Below, in pieces: positions 1-11,983 of a stretch of 64,000 nt of DNA. The DNA is taken from positions 10,106,001 through 10,170,000 of the forward strand of contig NC_135002.1 in NCBI RefSeq assembly GCF_051020985.1, read 5' to 3'. Under the pieces are notes generated by a model, which was not told the origin of the DNA, made no database searches, and was given only the letters and a program-made list of their open reading frames with translations. Position numbers and translations under genes: made by a program. The DNA comes from Nomia melanderi (lineage: Eukaryota > Arthropoda > Insecta > Hymenoptera > Halictidae). Every line of letters begins with the position of its first letter. Position 1 is the first letter of the stretch.

Positions 1-480
1 TTCATACATGTAGAACGTATCCTTTTATAGCAACGTTGGGGATGGAAAACTCACTTTAAAAGTGTCTTCAGTATCAACAGAAACAGAAAAAGATCGAACT
101 CCAAAACACTTCGTTTTTTCATAAAGAACGAAGCAACTGGTCAAATATTTCACCGCGACATTTCTACAAATATAACTTGAAATTTGGAAAACAGAAAATA
201 CTCATTTTCTATAAACAATTGTGAAAAATTCAACCGCGACCACACACTTTCACCAGACGAAAATTAAACTAACCCTCATCGAACTTTCTCACGTATTCAA
301 CTTTCGATTCTAAGCCACGACAGGAAAATTACTCAGGACTGTTTCAAAACGCTGTTGTACATCATTCGAATAACACTTTCTTTAAATAACAATAATGAAT
401 AAATAATCAATCATTCTTCGGTTACTCCTTATTCCCGTCATTCGCGCGAGGAGACTATTCGTCATCTATCGTATCGTTCC
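1..480. other. AT-rich non-coding stretch
   Basis: AT-rich DNA with stops in all frames. No repeat, RNA gene or exon-like signal is visible. Confidence 0.6.
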
Positions 481-727
481 TTATCACGTTGACTGCCATG
501 AGAATTTCGAACGTTTTCTGTAACAATACATATCCTTTCATAACAAAGGCAAATGGTATTAAAAATAATTATTAATGACTTGGTACCACAGTACAGGTGT
601 TACACTATCATCTAGCTGTTTGTGCTACTGAATATTTTTAATCGACATCAGTTTTCTTATTGTAATTGTATTTAAGCAATTTTTAAGCTCCGGTCACTGG
701 TGACCACCGTGGCAATCAATGTGTTAT
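481..727. mobile_element. Family A TTAA-type MITE, copy A1 (degenerate)
   Basis: The left end TTATCACGTTGACTGCCA (481-498) is an imperfect inverted match to the right end TGGCAATCAATGTGTTAT (710-727), 15 of 18 positions. The interior is AT-rich and has no coding capacity. Just inside the right end is GGTCAC-TG-GTGACC followed by ACCGTGG. The same subterminal block recurs in copy A3 and in the fragment near 38262, which ties the copies into one family. The TTAA bounds are decayed, so this is an old copy. Assignment to a piggyBac-type mobiliser rests on TTAA bounds in better copies and is inference. Confidence 0.7.
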
Positions 728-945
728 TCGGGTTTGCAAGTTCGGTTGACAGCAACATATAATCATATTTAACGTAAAAGTTATTCAAAACAGCGAACAA
801 AGAATACCGAATAAATTCAATATATCCATTACTTATCACCGATTAATATATTCATTATTCACAACAAATGACAATGAAATCAAACTTACTTATTACTCTG
901 AATAACTCTTGTCGAACACTGTTGGCATAAAGTCCCGCAGCTTCC
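728..945. other. AT-rich spacer
   Basis: AT-rich DNA between MITE A1 and the first GC-rich island. Nothing recognisable. Confidence 0.5.
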
Positions 946-1600
946 AGACCACCCTGCAGAACGATGGTTCTAAGGCCTGGGGAACAGCGTCCGGCGGGAC
1001 ACGCGAGGAATCAAACCCCAATTAGCATTGTCGGGGGGATTCGTTGACATTTTATTAGCGTCGGTAACGCCTATCTGGATACCGGCTCCCTAACGAACCG
1101 AGACGAGGCTCCCGTCTCGCATCTGTCACCACTCGTGTATAGACAGATGGCAGGGTTCGACGGAGGCGTTCGTCGGATGGGAAACGTCCGCCGTTAGAGC
1201 GGCAGAGGGGTCGCAGCGAGAGAGGAGAGTGCGTCGTCCCGCGACTCGTACGGAACGGACAGGCGAACTCCTTCTCGTTCATACTCGGAATTCAATTATC
1301 GGCTGGCCCGATGGCGGCCATTGTCTCCTCAAAGGAATCGCTCCAGCGGACGCTGCCGGCTCGAGGCCACCCTTGACTGCCAGCTCCGGCCAGTCCGCGC
1401 TCGCGCGCCTGTCCCTGGGCAAACGCACTACATTCCCAGACTGGGATTCAGCCTCCAGGACGCCCTCACTCACGGACGCACACCACGTGGCCCTGAGTGT
1501 GTTCAGCCCTCCTACTCCCCTTTTCGAGCACGGGCCGCGCGTAAAGCACGGTTCACAATCCGCCCGTGAACAAAGCACTTTGTCCTGGTTATCCTGGCTG
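946..1600. other. GC-rich, CpG-dense island
   Basis: A sharp rise in GC and CpG over about 650 bp between AT-rich flanks. Frames are open on both strands (up to about 140 codons), as expected where stop codons are rare, and none resembles a known protein. A short ATG frame in GATGGCGGCCATTGTCTC (from 1311) ends after 21 codons. Islands like this in insect genomes often hold promoters, first exons or enhancers. No core promoter or splice pair singles out a gene here. Confidence 0.45.
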
Positions 1601-3020
1601 AGAATTTCTCAACGCTCCTCCGTTGATATTCTTCTGATCCTTTTCTAGTCTTTCTCTTATCTTCGTATAATCTTCTGCCATCCTTTCCTTGGCTGGCAGA
1701 GATATTTTGAATTTAGCTTCAATGTAAGTCATTTAGTGGATGTCGGTTTTGCATTGATGTTTTGCTTCTTGGGTCTTGGGGCCTCGTGAGTGTAGTATTC
1801 TGGTTATTTACATTGATTTGGGACTTTGACGATTTTATTGGTGTTCCATTTTCTTCTTGTTGTGGAATTTATTGACGACAGAATTGTATTAACAACGCGT
1901 TGATCTCCTTGATTTGTTCGGCGTTTAGGCGTCACGTAAGTGAACGAATCACGTTACTACTATATACAGGAGCTGCTTTCGTTGTGAGCAATCAAATAGG
2001 AACAGCATGAATGTCCGAGATCCTTGGGTAGCAATGTACACCAAGAAAATTCGTTCGTTCAGGGGTTAATGAAAGAAACCTGTAGGTCCATTCACGCCTC
2101 GTTTCCAGGATCGAAGGCGACTCATCGCCGGGTGCGCTTGTGTACAGACGTCGAGTCTTCGGAACGGACAAACAGAGAAGTTTGAATGACGTGTGAATCG
2201 GCCTTAAAATCCGTGGTTCGGCCGGCGATGCCACGGCGGAGGAACGCGTTCAAGGTCCGAGCGAGGTCACAGACATATTCGAGAACGAGCAGCATCCCCC
2301 CTTGCAACAGAAACCCTCCCCCCTTATCAATGCACGAGACAACGAGGCGGCGGATGTGAATCTCAATGAGAGCTTCGCATTACCCCGGTCTCTGTTTCCA
2401 CTTCGTGCACCGCGCTCCTCCTACGGGACACGCCGCGTTGTACTTTGTCCTCGTATGCTTTTCCTTCCTCCTCCGCCTCTCTTGCCCGTGAACAAACAAA
2501 AAGTAAGAGGGAAACGGGATTAGTTTACTAAATTTCGTATTTTTGGGTAAATATTAAGTTAAGTATTACGGAAATGGATAAACGAGTTTTCGTTTGTGAG
2601 TGTCAATGTTGCAATGCATGAAGTGTCCCAGGTAATAATGATAAATGTCTTTAGTATATGTAACAGTAGAATGACCATTTGTTTTTAAGGTGAATCCACA
2701 GATGAAAGATGATTGCGAGAAACAAAATGAACTGATACTTGTGTGTAGCTATTTGCTGTAAAGAAGAATTTAATTTCGATTTTAGTGTATTCTTTAAAAG
2801 GTGAGTGGTCTAAAACGGAAGCGTTTAATCGAGGTTAGTTTTATGTCGTTCTTTCGGTTTATTTCGTTTTAATACGATCGGCACTATCGTATCGGTTATG
2901 GCACGAGAGTTTCCGTTGAATTCAGATAACACGGGCTCCTATAGCTAGACTTTTATTCAGATTAGAGTTTAATGTCTTTTCGATTCGAGGAAGAGGCTTT
3001 TGTTTAGACGCGCGGGTAAC
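1601..3020. other. Mixed AT-rich stretch with small GC patch
   Basis: Mostly AT-rich DNA with a moderately GC-rich patch at about 2080-2480. No gene is recognised. A consensus donor-like AAAAG|GTGAGTGG occurs at 2801, only 15 nt after a TTTTAG acceptor. This looks like a chance pairing because one phase carries a stop and there is no supporting frame. Confidence 0.5.
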
Positions 3021-3024
3021 GTCG

Positions 3025-3082
3025 TCAGTTGTTCTTTAGAATCGATTTATCTCACGATTCGGTGGACGAGGCCGAGGTAAGT
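3025..3082 (+). promoter_or_regulatory. Possible initiator and first-exon donor
   Basis: TCAGTT at 3025-3030 matches the arthropod initiator consensus (TCAKTY). Fifty bases downstream, GCCGAG|GTAAGTAA (donor GT at about 3077) matches a strong 5' splice site. Together they could mark a short untranslated first exon. No clear downstream promoter element is seen at the expected spacing, and both motifs are short enough to arise by chance. Confidence 0.15.
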
Positions 3083-4103
3083 AATTCCGGCTCGATGTTC
3101 CACGAAAATCCAATAATCTGCTCGAACGAACAGACGTCAGTGACAGCTCGACACCACGCGATTAATCCATGATAATTCCCAGATAACGACCCACCCCTCT
3201 CGTGTCGCGATGGATTTAAAACAAATACTGAATTACCACGACATGGATTACGCTCGCCGCGGTCACAGAGGAATCCATGCGATACCCGCCGCGTGTCTCT
3301 TTCACTGCTGTTTCTTCTTTTCTTATCCCCTTGTTGTCTTCCGTATTTTTCTTCATTGACGCATCTTTGATCGTTCACGAATATATACTCGCGCGTCAAT
3401 TGTTGAAATATAAAACTTTACAGACTGCGATGTTGTTTATCATGTCGGGCAACGTATGTTTAAATAATCATGATCGTAGAGAATTCAAAATTTTTGGTAA
3501 TTAAGTAAAAGTTACGTCGGTTGATCGATATTCTTTTTATCATTGATATCCATCGTAATAGAATTTATAAAGATAGGATTTTTTCCCTTGCAAACTTATT
3601 TATGTTGCGATCCGCTAATAGTCATCGATCTTACGGTTCGCTGAATAAGGTGAATCGTTCATAGCGAACACTTTATTTTCATTCACAAACCCAGCCTATG
3701 TTTACAGTAGTACGTGGAAACTGATACAAAACGAGGATTGTGGATGGCATTGATGCCACTTGTCAGAACAAACAGATCAGATAAAAGTAACCGCAACAGT
3801 TCTCGATCGCCTGATCGCTATAAGAAAATTTGCTTCTTTGAACTGTAAAACACTCTTGGAAATCTCGTCATAAGATCGGTAAATGTCAAATAAAGTTGAA
3901 AGAAAATGGCTGGACAAGTAAAAATAAATTCATTCTCTAGTAATAATGAACTATTTTTTAATAATTCCATAAAAACTTAATAATTATCTTATATAAACTT
4001 ATTCGCAATTAAAGATTAGTACCATTACTAGATATCCAAACTACTTTATTAATGCGCACGACTCGACTATTTCGCTTTCAGTTAAACAGATCATTTAATT
4101 TCT
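3083..4103. other. AT-rich non-coding stretch
   Basis: A moderate-GC patch (3100-3330) grades into AT-rich DNA. Frames are short and on both strands, with no recognisable product or repeat. Confidence 0.5.
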
Positions 4104-4333
4104 TTAACACGTTGACTGCCACGTTATCCAAATTCCTCACCGTTTTCACACAGACTCAAACATTCGTTTTCTTGCTGACATATCGAATGAACCAAACTTT
4201 ATGAGACATATGAAATATAAGAAGAACAGCAGAGCAATGGTTATGAAGAATTCCGACTAATTTCTTCTTTAGTAAGAAAACTGTTTCGACCGCATAGTTG
4301 TAATGAGTGTTCATTTGGCAGTCAACGTGTTAA
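4104..4333. mobile_element. Family A TTAA-type MITE, copy A2 (intact ends)
   Basis: A 230-bp element with perfect 18-bp terminal inverted repeats. The left end is TTAACACGTTGACTGCCA (4104-4121) and the right end is TGGCAGTCAACGTGTTAA (4316-4333). Both outer tetranucleotides are TTAA, the target duplicated by piggyBac-superfamily transposases. The interior is AT-rich with no open frame of note. This is the best-preserved family A member in the window and defines its ends. It must have been moved by a transposase encoded elsewhere. Confidence 0.85.
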
Positions 4334-4339
4334 CTCCGG

Positions 4340-4830
4340 AAAACTGATTTTTGGCCGCAGAAATGTCGGTATTCTACCAGTGTGCGCCGATCGAACGAAG
4401 CTCTCGGAGGCAGATCAAAGGGTGCCGAACCTGACGCTCCCCTTTATTAGACTCGTGTCGTTCTTCCGGGTTAACGTTCCCTCGACCTTCGAGGACTCCC
4501 ACGTTTCGCCTCCACGTGGCAAGGTCACGATCCCCCGCGAAAAAAGGCAACCTCGCCCGGATCTTTCCACCCCTCGTCGAAGGGAGAATATACGGTGCCA
4601 CACGCCTACTCGCGCAAGCTACTCGATGCCCGAGTGGCTTTCCACGTGCCGCCGACCCGCGCGACCCGGCCATTTTCATCGGAACTGCGCGTTATTTCAT
4701 TCGATTCTTGTTTATTATACTCTTACCTCGGCGCTCTTAACGCTCTTCCTGTCGGAAGTCCATTATCCGCTCAGGTACCGGTGGTACAATGTGGCGCAAC
4801 ACTGAGAAACTCGCTTCCGACAGTTTAAGA
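4340..4830. other. GC-rich island beside MITE A2
   Basis: A CpG-dense island of about 480 bp, open on both strands in several frames (101 and 141 codons). None looks like a known family. The island edge coincides closely with the MITE edge. Confidence 0.4.
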
Positions 4831-7350
4831 AAGTAGCGTTTTAGTTGAGAACTCTACATTTAATCCTCTGCATACGCAGGCTCTTTGACACATACAAAAC
4901 TTGCAGCATATGAAGTTAAATTATATACTGAATGATTGAACGACAGGAAAAAAGGAATCTGTATACTGATCTTTGAATTTTACCTTGGAATTAGAAATTT
5001 AAAATATCCGATGAGAGAGAGAGAGAGAGAGAGAGAGACGATTATTAGTGATATCGAACGAGAATTTCAATATTAGGTTGATAAGCTTTCCAACGTTTTA
5101 CTAGGAAGGATAGAAGCCTGTTGGTTATATTTAAAATAGACTTTAATTGTGAATTTTAAATTGAAATTTTCCGATAGCAAAGAAGGGTTCTCTGAAAAAG
5201 AAAATAGGGGAATGGAGATTGACGGTTACAGTACGCCATTAGTAGAGTTTTTCATATTTTACCAGGGGTATTAGTTTTGAAAGCATCTAAGCACCCGCTT
5301 TAATGGAACTTAAATATACTTCTTTGACAAACGGAATAACGTAAACACGAGGTTTCTGGAGCTTCGTGTGCAGAGTGCTTGCACGAATTAATAATTCACG
5401 AGAGCTTTCAGTAACGAAATCTTTTCATTATCCTAAAAGCGTGATATATATTTTCGTAACACTCAGCAATTTATACATGGAAATACAATTTTACATTTCA
5501 CACAGATTTATCTTTTGCAAATTACTATTGCAATATCGTCTTCATTATTTTCTCTAAACCCACAAATATACACGTTTTATTTATGATTATTTCAGCAGTA
5601 CAATTTTTTGTGAGGCACCCCTACATGATTTATATTTATTTCCCTTTTCCCGGAAGCGATGCGAAAGCAACTTCGATCTTCTCTAGAAACGTTCCTCTCC
5701 CGATTCTACCCTCTCTATCCCGATTCAATGGTATCATCCTTCGCCGAATGGCTCCCTATATTTTTTCACTCCGCGCCCACGTCGTTGAGAGAGGGGTATG
5801 AGAGGGATGAAATCTCAAAGAGGAACTTCCGTGTTCCTTTAACGCTCGATATCGTCCCGTTTTTACCGTTTCTCGTGGCAAAATGAAGGAAAATTTCCTG
5901 GATTCTTTGCCATCAGCGTGGAAAAGTCTGGTATTACCATAAAGAATATTTCTTATAATCTAAGATAGATTCCTGCAGCAGGAACGTCGATTTTAGACAG
6001 GAGAGATGAATTAGTCGAAATTAGGTTCTACACAGTGAGACAAAATTGATTGTAGAATCTATCATTTTGTTTATAATAAATATCGTCGATATTTCATAGA
6101 ACAATGAAGGGAAGGTTAACCTTTCGTGGACGAGCAACATCTAGTGCCTTAAAAAATACTATAATCTTAAAATATTTAAGTTTATTTGTAGAAACGTGAA
6201 CTGTACATTAAACTCGTAAATACTGGAAAGAAAAGGAAACTGTGCATTAATTTTCCGTTGTTGAAATCATTGAATTATCTGTTTAATACACAAAACATCG
6301 TGAAAGTAGCGCCATTCGTTGGGAAGGGATTAAATTATTTTTTTCATATGAAAGGAGTTTTCCTACTTATTCGAATAAATTAAAGTCGTTTCCGTGGAAA
6401 TGACGGAGGGCAGGTGTCATTAATCGGCAGAAGAACGCGGAAGAGTAGGTGAATCGTCTTAACCGTCTGTCCGACGTGTTAGGCGTACGGGAAATAAATG
6501 GATGCAATAAGGGCGGGTGGTCGAGGTTAGGGGCATAACAAGGTATATCGAGGATTTACTATGAATTTCGCTGGATATTCGGAAATTGAAGGGATTCCGT
6601 TTCCCGGCTATGCGACCAGAAACTGGAATAAAGGAAAGGTTAACCGTCGTTGCCCTGTAACATCCAGTTGGACTCTTAACGAAGAATTTACAATCGATTT
6701 TATAGAATTTAATAAATACAAATACTATTACATTTCCAATAATCGAAGGAAAACATGGCTTTGCACTCGCGAATATTTACTTCTTACAGTTACGACGAAC
6801 ACGTAAGTTCCTTTCCCATCAAGGAATTATTGGCGGTAAAGTAAACGAGTTGAACTGGTACACATCATTAAGATGTAAGCGGTTGAATGTTTATGAAAAA
6901 AAGAAGTCTTAGAAATAACTGCAAGTACGAAGCAATCTAGTAGAAGCTACGTCGAATTTAATTGCACATCAGATTGTAATATTAATAATAAGACTTTATG
7001 TTTCATTAAGTTTTATAAATAATACGATAAACGAAACATTCTGTAGATTAATTTCATGTTAAGTCACTTTTAACAAAAGATCTCAACTTCTGCTGCGTGA
7101 TTTTATACAAAAATCAAAGTAAATAGAAAACTCACGATACACATTCATTTGCATACGAAGATTGTTTAGGAACAGTTACAAATGTTTTTAAGGATTCCGA
7201 TGGAATTTTCGAAGTTCACAACGAACGTTTACATGTAGAAACGTCAAGTGTCGAACAGACGGTTAGTAAATATCAACGAAATTCGGTTCGAGCGACAAAA
7301 AATCACTGGACGTTCCGTTTCTTTGTCCTTTTTCATTAAGAACACACGAT
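4831..7350. other. AT-rich non-coding stretch
   Basis: Apart from the GA microsatellite, this is AT-rich DNA with a slightly richer patch at 5640-5880. A TTAACCTTTCGTGGACG motif at 6117 resembles the end of a TTAA element, but no partner end was found. No exon or RNA gene is seen. Confidence 0.5.
5013..5038. repeat. (GA)13 microsatellite
   Basis: Thirteen uninterrupted GA dinucleotides in AT-rich DNA. Confidence 0.95.
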
Positions 7351-7359
7351 ATTGAGTCA

Positions 7360-7720
7360 CACGCGCGAGAGCCAAGGCCAGCGGCAGTTGTGCAGCGAAA
7401 CTCTTGAATCACGTTAACTCGCGAGGCACGGCCGACTACTCACTAGACGGGAATTTCTATTAATCGACGAGGCTCTCTCGTCGTGTTCCCATCGACGGTG
7501 ATGGCATCGTGTGCGTCAGCGGACCGTTAACGTCGACCTCGCCCCGCGTAAACAATCTTCGAGCTAATTTCACCGCGGGCTTAAGTAGCGCCTCGGGTAA
7601 CGAACTCAATTACAACCGTGCAAGAGTTCGCTGTTACATTAGTAACGCGGTGTCCCTGACACTTTAGCACCGGCCCTGACTCCGTAGGTACTAATGAGCG
7701 CAAATAGGCATAGGAAATTA
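7360..7720. other. GC-rich island, possible regulatory element
   Basis: About 360 bp of CpG-rich DNA without a convincing frame. It holds a forkhead-like GTAAACA (about 7549) and several GTTAAC/GTTACA blocks. It could be an enhancer or a conserved non-coding element; this is inference only. Confidence 0.3.
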
Positions 7721-9390
7721 ATGGTTCTCGCCGCGCACCACCGTAAATAGTAACTTTGCGTTGTACACCGTTCGGTCGACTATTCTTTCACAAATACAAT
7801 TTTCATGCGAAACGCGAGGAAACCGAAAGAATCGTTTCCCACGAAGTAGCAGTGTATATTTGTAAATCCAATCTTTGAGTCGTTTCAATTCCGAGTGTTC
7901 GGGGTAGGTACTTTTGAGATTAAAATACTTTGTTTTCATTTTATCTGTATGTTCTTCGCTTTTTTTTCCGTATAAATTTCCTTCCTGCACGATTACGTAT
8001 TTACACATGTATATCTGACGATACGTATTTTAAACAAGTCGAAGCGCTAAATAAATTGACGTACACTTAATGCGAGCGCCGTCCATGGAAAATAACTGAA
8101 ATATGAGGAAGCTTTCAACATTCGAACGAGGTATGGAACGAACGATTTGAATTTGAGTGATCTTCAAGGAGAAGGGGGTACGAAGTAAATATACTTTTTC
8201 CATTGAAATGAACGATATTCACGGGAATATTGATGGCCTTTGGTTTTACATGAAACAATTAATCAATGTTGCACGCGTTATTCTGTTCTACGACCTTCCA
8301 CAATCTTTTGCATACGGTTACACTTTCAAAATATTTTATTTCAACAATTTTGACTCGTCCCTGTCGGCCTCTTTTACTTGTTGAAACCAGTTTTCGTTGG
8401 AATTATAAGTTGTAAATGTCAAATACTCAAACAATGTTTCGTTGTTTACGTTGTATTTCAATTCTTATTGTTACCTACAAACCTTAGGAGCATGAAACGT
8501 TCAACGTTTCCACTGTATATAGTAGAATCTAAATCGATATTCCACTCGTTGGATCACATGTGATCAAGGATCTACATTATGAAAGGAAAATTGCGCGTTC
8601 ATGAATGAAACGGAATACAAATTTTATTGAAACCAATGTCTGTACGTAATTGGCGGTTTTAAAATTTCTGAAGAAATTGACGTTTTCATTGAAATTTTTA
8701 TGTAACACAGTCGATGTAACGATATTACTGTGCGTGCGTATGCAAAATTACAATTATAGTCACGTGAAATGTGTGGACCGTTATCGTTCACGGTTATCTG
8801 CGTAAATACGGACTTGTAACCGCTATTCTTTCTACGATAACGCTAATCAGGTGGCGCGCGTGACAACGATCGCCAAATGCAGCTATGCATTCTAAAGCGA
8901 ATCACAGTTGACGCTGTATCACGTGAATTAGTTTATAATACACTGCATTTAATAGTCTTAAACCTCGCGAACGACTATATTGAATAATTCAATATTCTAA
9001 CCTTCTATTGCAATCCGTTCCCAAACGGAAACTTTATTTCAAATATTCCGTAGTCTAATATGTCAAGCAACACTGCGAATTGAGAGTATATTGGTATATA
9101 TATGAAGTTTTCATATAGGGACCGTCATAAAATGCAATAAATAACGCTGTTTATTAATACTTTGTTATTTGTGTCATTATTACGCCAACATTTAAATAGA
9201 ACATTATCTGTTTTTAACATCTGATCAACTTTTATGCAATAGAGATATTTTAAATGTCGTTTTCTTTATATTTTCAGTGGAGATACTTGAAATTGGTCCT
9301 TTAATGGTTGAAAAATAATACGAGCACAAAATTGCAAAAATTGTTCAACAGAAAAATCAAGCGCGAGAGGAAAGGGTAGGAAAGGAAAAT
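7721..9390. other. AT-rich non-coding stretch
   Basis: AT-rich with scattered frames of 60-96 codons that carry no recognisable motif. No element ends or RNA genes were noticed. Confidence 0.5.
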
Positions 9391-9905
9391 TAGAAATATA
9401 AATGTTTCTAAAAATGATAGAATAGGGAATAATAAAAGGAATGGATGAACTGAAGTTTAGAGATGAGGTGATAGACAGAAAGATCAGACACAAGTTGAAA
9501 TAGTTGCAAAGAAAAATTTGAAATATAAACTCTCGTAAATGTCTGGGGACCGATTAGCTTGAGAATATATGAAGTAAGAATAAAATGGAGATGAAGGAAT
9601 CAACAGTAGTTTGAACACAAGGTGTTGAATAGATAAAGAATTTCAAATATAAACCTTCATAAATGTCGGGACAAGGATTAACTCAAGGAGAATTCGGAAC
9701 AGAATAAAACGGGACGCGAAAAATTGACGGAAATTTGAGAGAAATGAAGCGTGAGCTGAAATGGTAACAATGAAGAAGTTGAAATATAAACGCTCGTAAA
9801 TGTCGGAGTGAGGATTAGCTCAAGGAGAATTCGGAATAGAATAAAATGGGAAGGAAGGCACCGATAGAAGTTCGAACACGAGGCGTGGAAGATTGGTTAG
9901 CAATG
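9391..9905. repeat. Diverged tandem array, about 4 units of about 130 bp
   Basis: A block GAAATATAAAC-n-CTCGTAAATGTC begins units at about 9518, 9642 and 9779, with a more diverged unit at about 9391. Spacing is 127, 124 and 137 bp. The last two units also share CAAGGAGAATTCGGAA followed by an AGAATAAAA block. Units 2 and 4 share a GTTYGAACACRAGG block. Units differ by substitutions and small indels, so the array is old. No reading frame continues across units, so it is a non-coding tandem repeat. Confidence 0.8.
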
Positions 9906-10106
9906 GGCGAAACCGCAGTAAGGCTAAATGCACACTGGCGACTGCTTTGGAACAGAGAGGTAAAGACCTTTTGTTTCACAAAAAGAAGGATAAAAGATCT
10001 TTATGTCTGTTATTCTTCTAAAAGAATCGCAGCTGCGATATTTTGCCAGAAACTGCTCGTGTGCATTTAGCCTAAGGGTGGAGATACCCTAGTAAGAAAC
10101 TTATTA

Positions 10107-10146
10107 TACATATATAATATTTTTAATATATAAATATATATATATA
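10107..10146. repeat. TA-rich low-complexity tract
   Basis: An imperfect (TA)n tract sits where the left end of the adjacent family C element should be. It may have replaced that end by slippage or marks its truncation point. Confidence 0.7.
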
Positions 10147-10149
10147 GAG

Positions 10150-10373
10150 AGACTTCCAGTCGCCAGATGATTTGATACAGCAGAATTATAAACTTTGGTA
10201 TTTATCATTAATTTTTATATACGGCACCAATACGTGAAATATTGAAAGAAAATAGCTTTGTTACCTAATTTATGTATGATTCCTTGTTAAATTCATTTTA
10301 AACAATCTTGTCTACGTATAAATAGAAAGTATAGAATATTTCAAGTGAGAAACTTTCGAGTGCAGATGGTTAA
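10150..10373 (+). mobile_element. Family C TTAA-type MITE, copy C3 (left end lost)
   Basis: The interior block TTTGATACAGCAGAATTATA (from 10170) matches copy C1 (from 30803). A following CACCAATACGTGAAATATTGAA-like segment matches C1, C2 and C4. The right end reads GAAACTTTCGAGTGCA then GATGGTTAA (to 10373), an inverted TTAACC...TGCACTCG terminus. The left terminus is missing, replaced by the TA tract. The terminal TTAA at 10370-10373 is also the left TTAA of family B copy B1. Confidence 0.75.
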
Positions 10374-10592
10374 CACTAGAACTACCGAGCATCTTTTATT
10401 GACATGTAATCTCTATGAAAATGGTAACAATAGATTATTTTCAGTTTCTTCGGATACTTATTACAAAATTAAAGGGAAACTATTTATTTTCAAAATCATT
10501 TCGAATATTCAAATGTTTTTAAGATATCGATCATTGCGAAACAAGAAAACCGAAACCAGTCACTTCGACTGGTAAGGTAGTTTTAGTGTTAA
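10370..10592 (+). mobile_element. Family B TTAA-type MITE, copy B1
   Basis: A 223-bp element. The left end is TTAACACTAGAACTACC and the right end is GGTAGTTTTAGTGTTAA, inverted with one mismatch and bounded by TTAA on both sides. The interior carries the family signature GCGAAACAAGAAAACCGAAA near 10536. No coding capacity. Copy B2 has exactly the same length and B5 is one base shorter. It abuts C3, sharing its TTAA, which fits insertion of B1 into the terminal TTAA of an older C element. Confidence 0.85.
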
Positions 10593-10599
10593 TGGCGGA

Positions 10600-11000
10600 T
10601 CAAGTGGACCGATCGAAAGGCAAATCGCGTCGCGAAGGAGTCCCTCATTGTCTCGAGCCGCGAGAGTCCCCGTACTCTTCGAATTCAGGATGTAAAAATA
10701 AGCGACGGGCGTGACCTTGACACCCGATTGAATCTGATTCCCGCGTGTCGTCGCGCAATCTGTGCAAAAAAAGAAGAGAACGGCGTTCGTCCGTGTCTGC
10801 ACGCTCGCTCGCTGCTTTCGACATAATGTATACCGATTTAGAGATCGCGCATTCAAACGAAAAAGTTCTCCTCTTGTTTTTCGTAAAGCTTTCTTTTCTA
10901 TTTTTCCGCAGTCGCGTCGCGATGGACGATGTTTAGGCTCCAGACCCCAGGCTCTCGACAACCGGACGATCGTTACGTCCTGGACGATTTAAGACGATCT
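10600..11000. other. GC-rich island with both-strand open frames
   Basis: A 133-codon frame on the minus strand and 63-76 codon frames on the plus strand overlap. Neither resembles a known protein. I read this as a CpG-rich island rather than a gene. Confidence 0.4.
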
Positions 11001-11480
11001 TTCTTAATTGTTCTGCGAATCTGCAGCTGCTTCACTTAACTTATCTAATGATATCTTTTCTTCTTAATGTATTTATATAAGTCCGTAGACGGCGGGTAGC
11101 TTTCCAATGGATTTTATTTTATTTAGTACATTTTTCTGTAGTCTGCAACGCCTCGCTCCGCTAACAATAAGAAATTAGTCATGTTCAATTTAGAATTGCA
11201 CAGAAACATTTCAAAGTTCAATGAAATATCGTCGAATTGAATCGAAGAAACTCGGGAAACTTTCCACGAATTCGACGTAACCTCTGTTCATTTCAGACGT
11301 CGCAAAGGCAGAAAGGTTAAGCGACACGTGTTTTAAGAATGCCAAGAAACACGAGGAACTTGCGTAACGAGCAAACGAAGCTGATAAAAATATGCATTAT
11401 TCGGAAGCCTGACTTTGCTGCATCCTTGAGTACGAGTTGCAAATCGATGGCTTTTTTCAACGGAGACCTTGATCTTGGAG
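11001..11480. other. AT-rich spacer
   Basis: Nothing recognisable. Confidence 0.5.
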
Positions 11481-11950
11481 TTGTAATGAGAAACTGCTAA
11501 CGCGGAACGACCGTCGGTCTTAATAGCGTGAAAATTGAACGCGTTGAAACAAGGTTCCCCGCGTTCATAAGCGTTTTTGCTGGGAATACGCGTCGCTGAA
11601 TAAAATATCGCCTCGAATGCACGACTATTGGCTGGTGCTCGCTCTCCCGAGCATAATTTCGTTACGATTTATCGGGGACAGCGCGCCGTGCGATCGGCAA
11701 GGACAATAAGGGGCAAGGCGTTCGATTTACCCGACTTATCTAGACCGAGCAGATAGAATGTTGAGGTAAGCCGGAATGGAATATCGCGATCAGGGTTACA
11801 GGAAAGTGTGAGCGCGAGGGCCGGGGGAGCGAAGAAGGCGAAGTCGTCGCAACGTCCAAGGGTGCGAAAAGCGAAAAGAAGTCGAGGAAAGAGACCTTCG
11901 CGAGCCGTGTATCTATTTCAACGAATCCGTTCCAGGGAACTGAATCGCTT
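11481..11950. other. GC-rich island
   Basis: CpG-rich without a long frame. TTGAG|GTAAGC at 11765 is donor-like but lacks a partner acceptor or frame. Possible regulatory DNA. Confidence 0.35.
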
Positions 11951-11983
11951 AACCTTTCAACCAGTTAATTGTGGAATTTAGTT

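Noticed and set aside
2770..2810. TTTTAG acceptor and AAAAG|GTGAGTGG donor 15 nt apart
   Set aside because: One phase has a stop, the tract is AT-rich, and the acceptor is weak. It is kept as a reminder that short acceptor-donor pairs arise by chance.
6117..6150. TTAACCTTTCGTGGACG as a TTAA element end
   Set aside because: No inverted partner was found within about 500 bp and no similarity to the defined families beyond the first ten bases.
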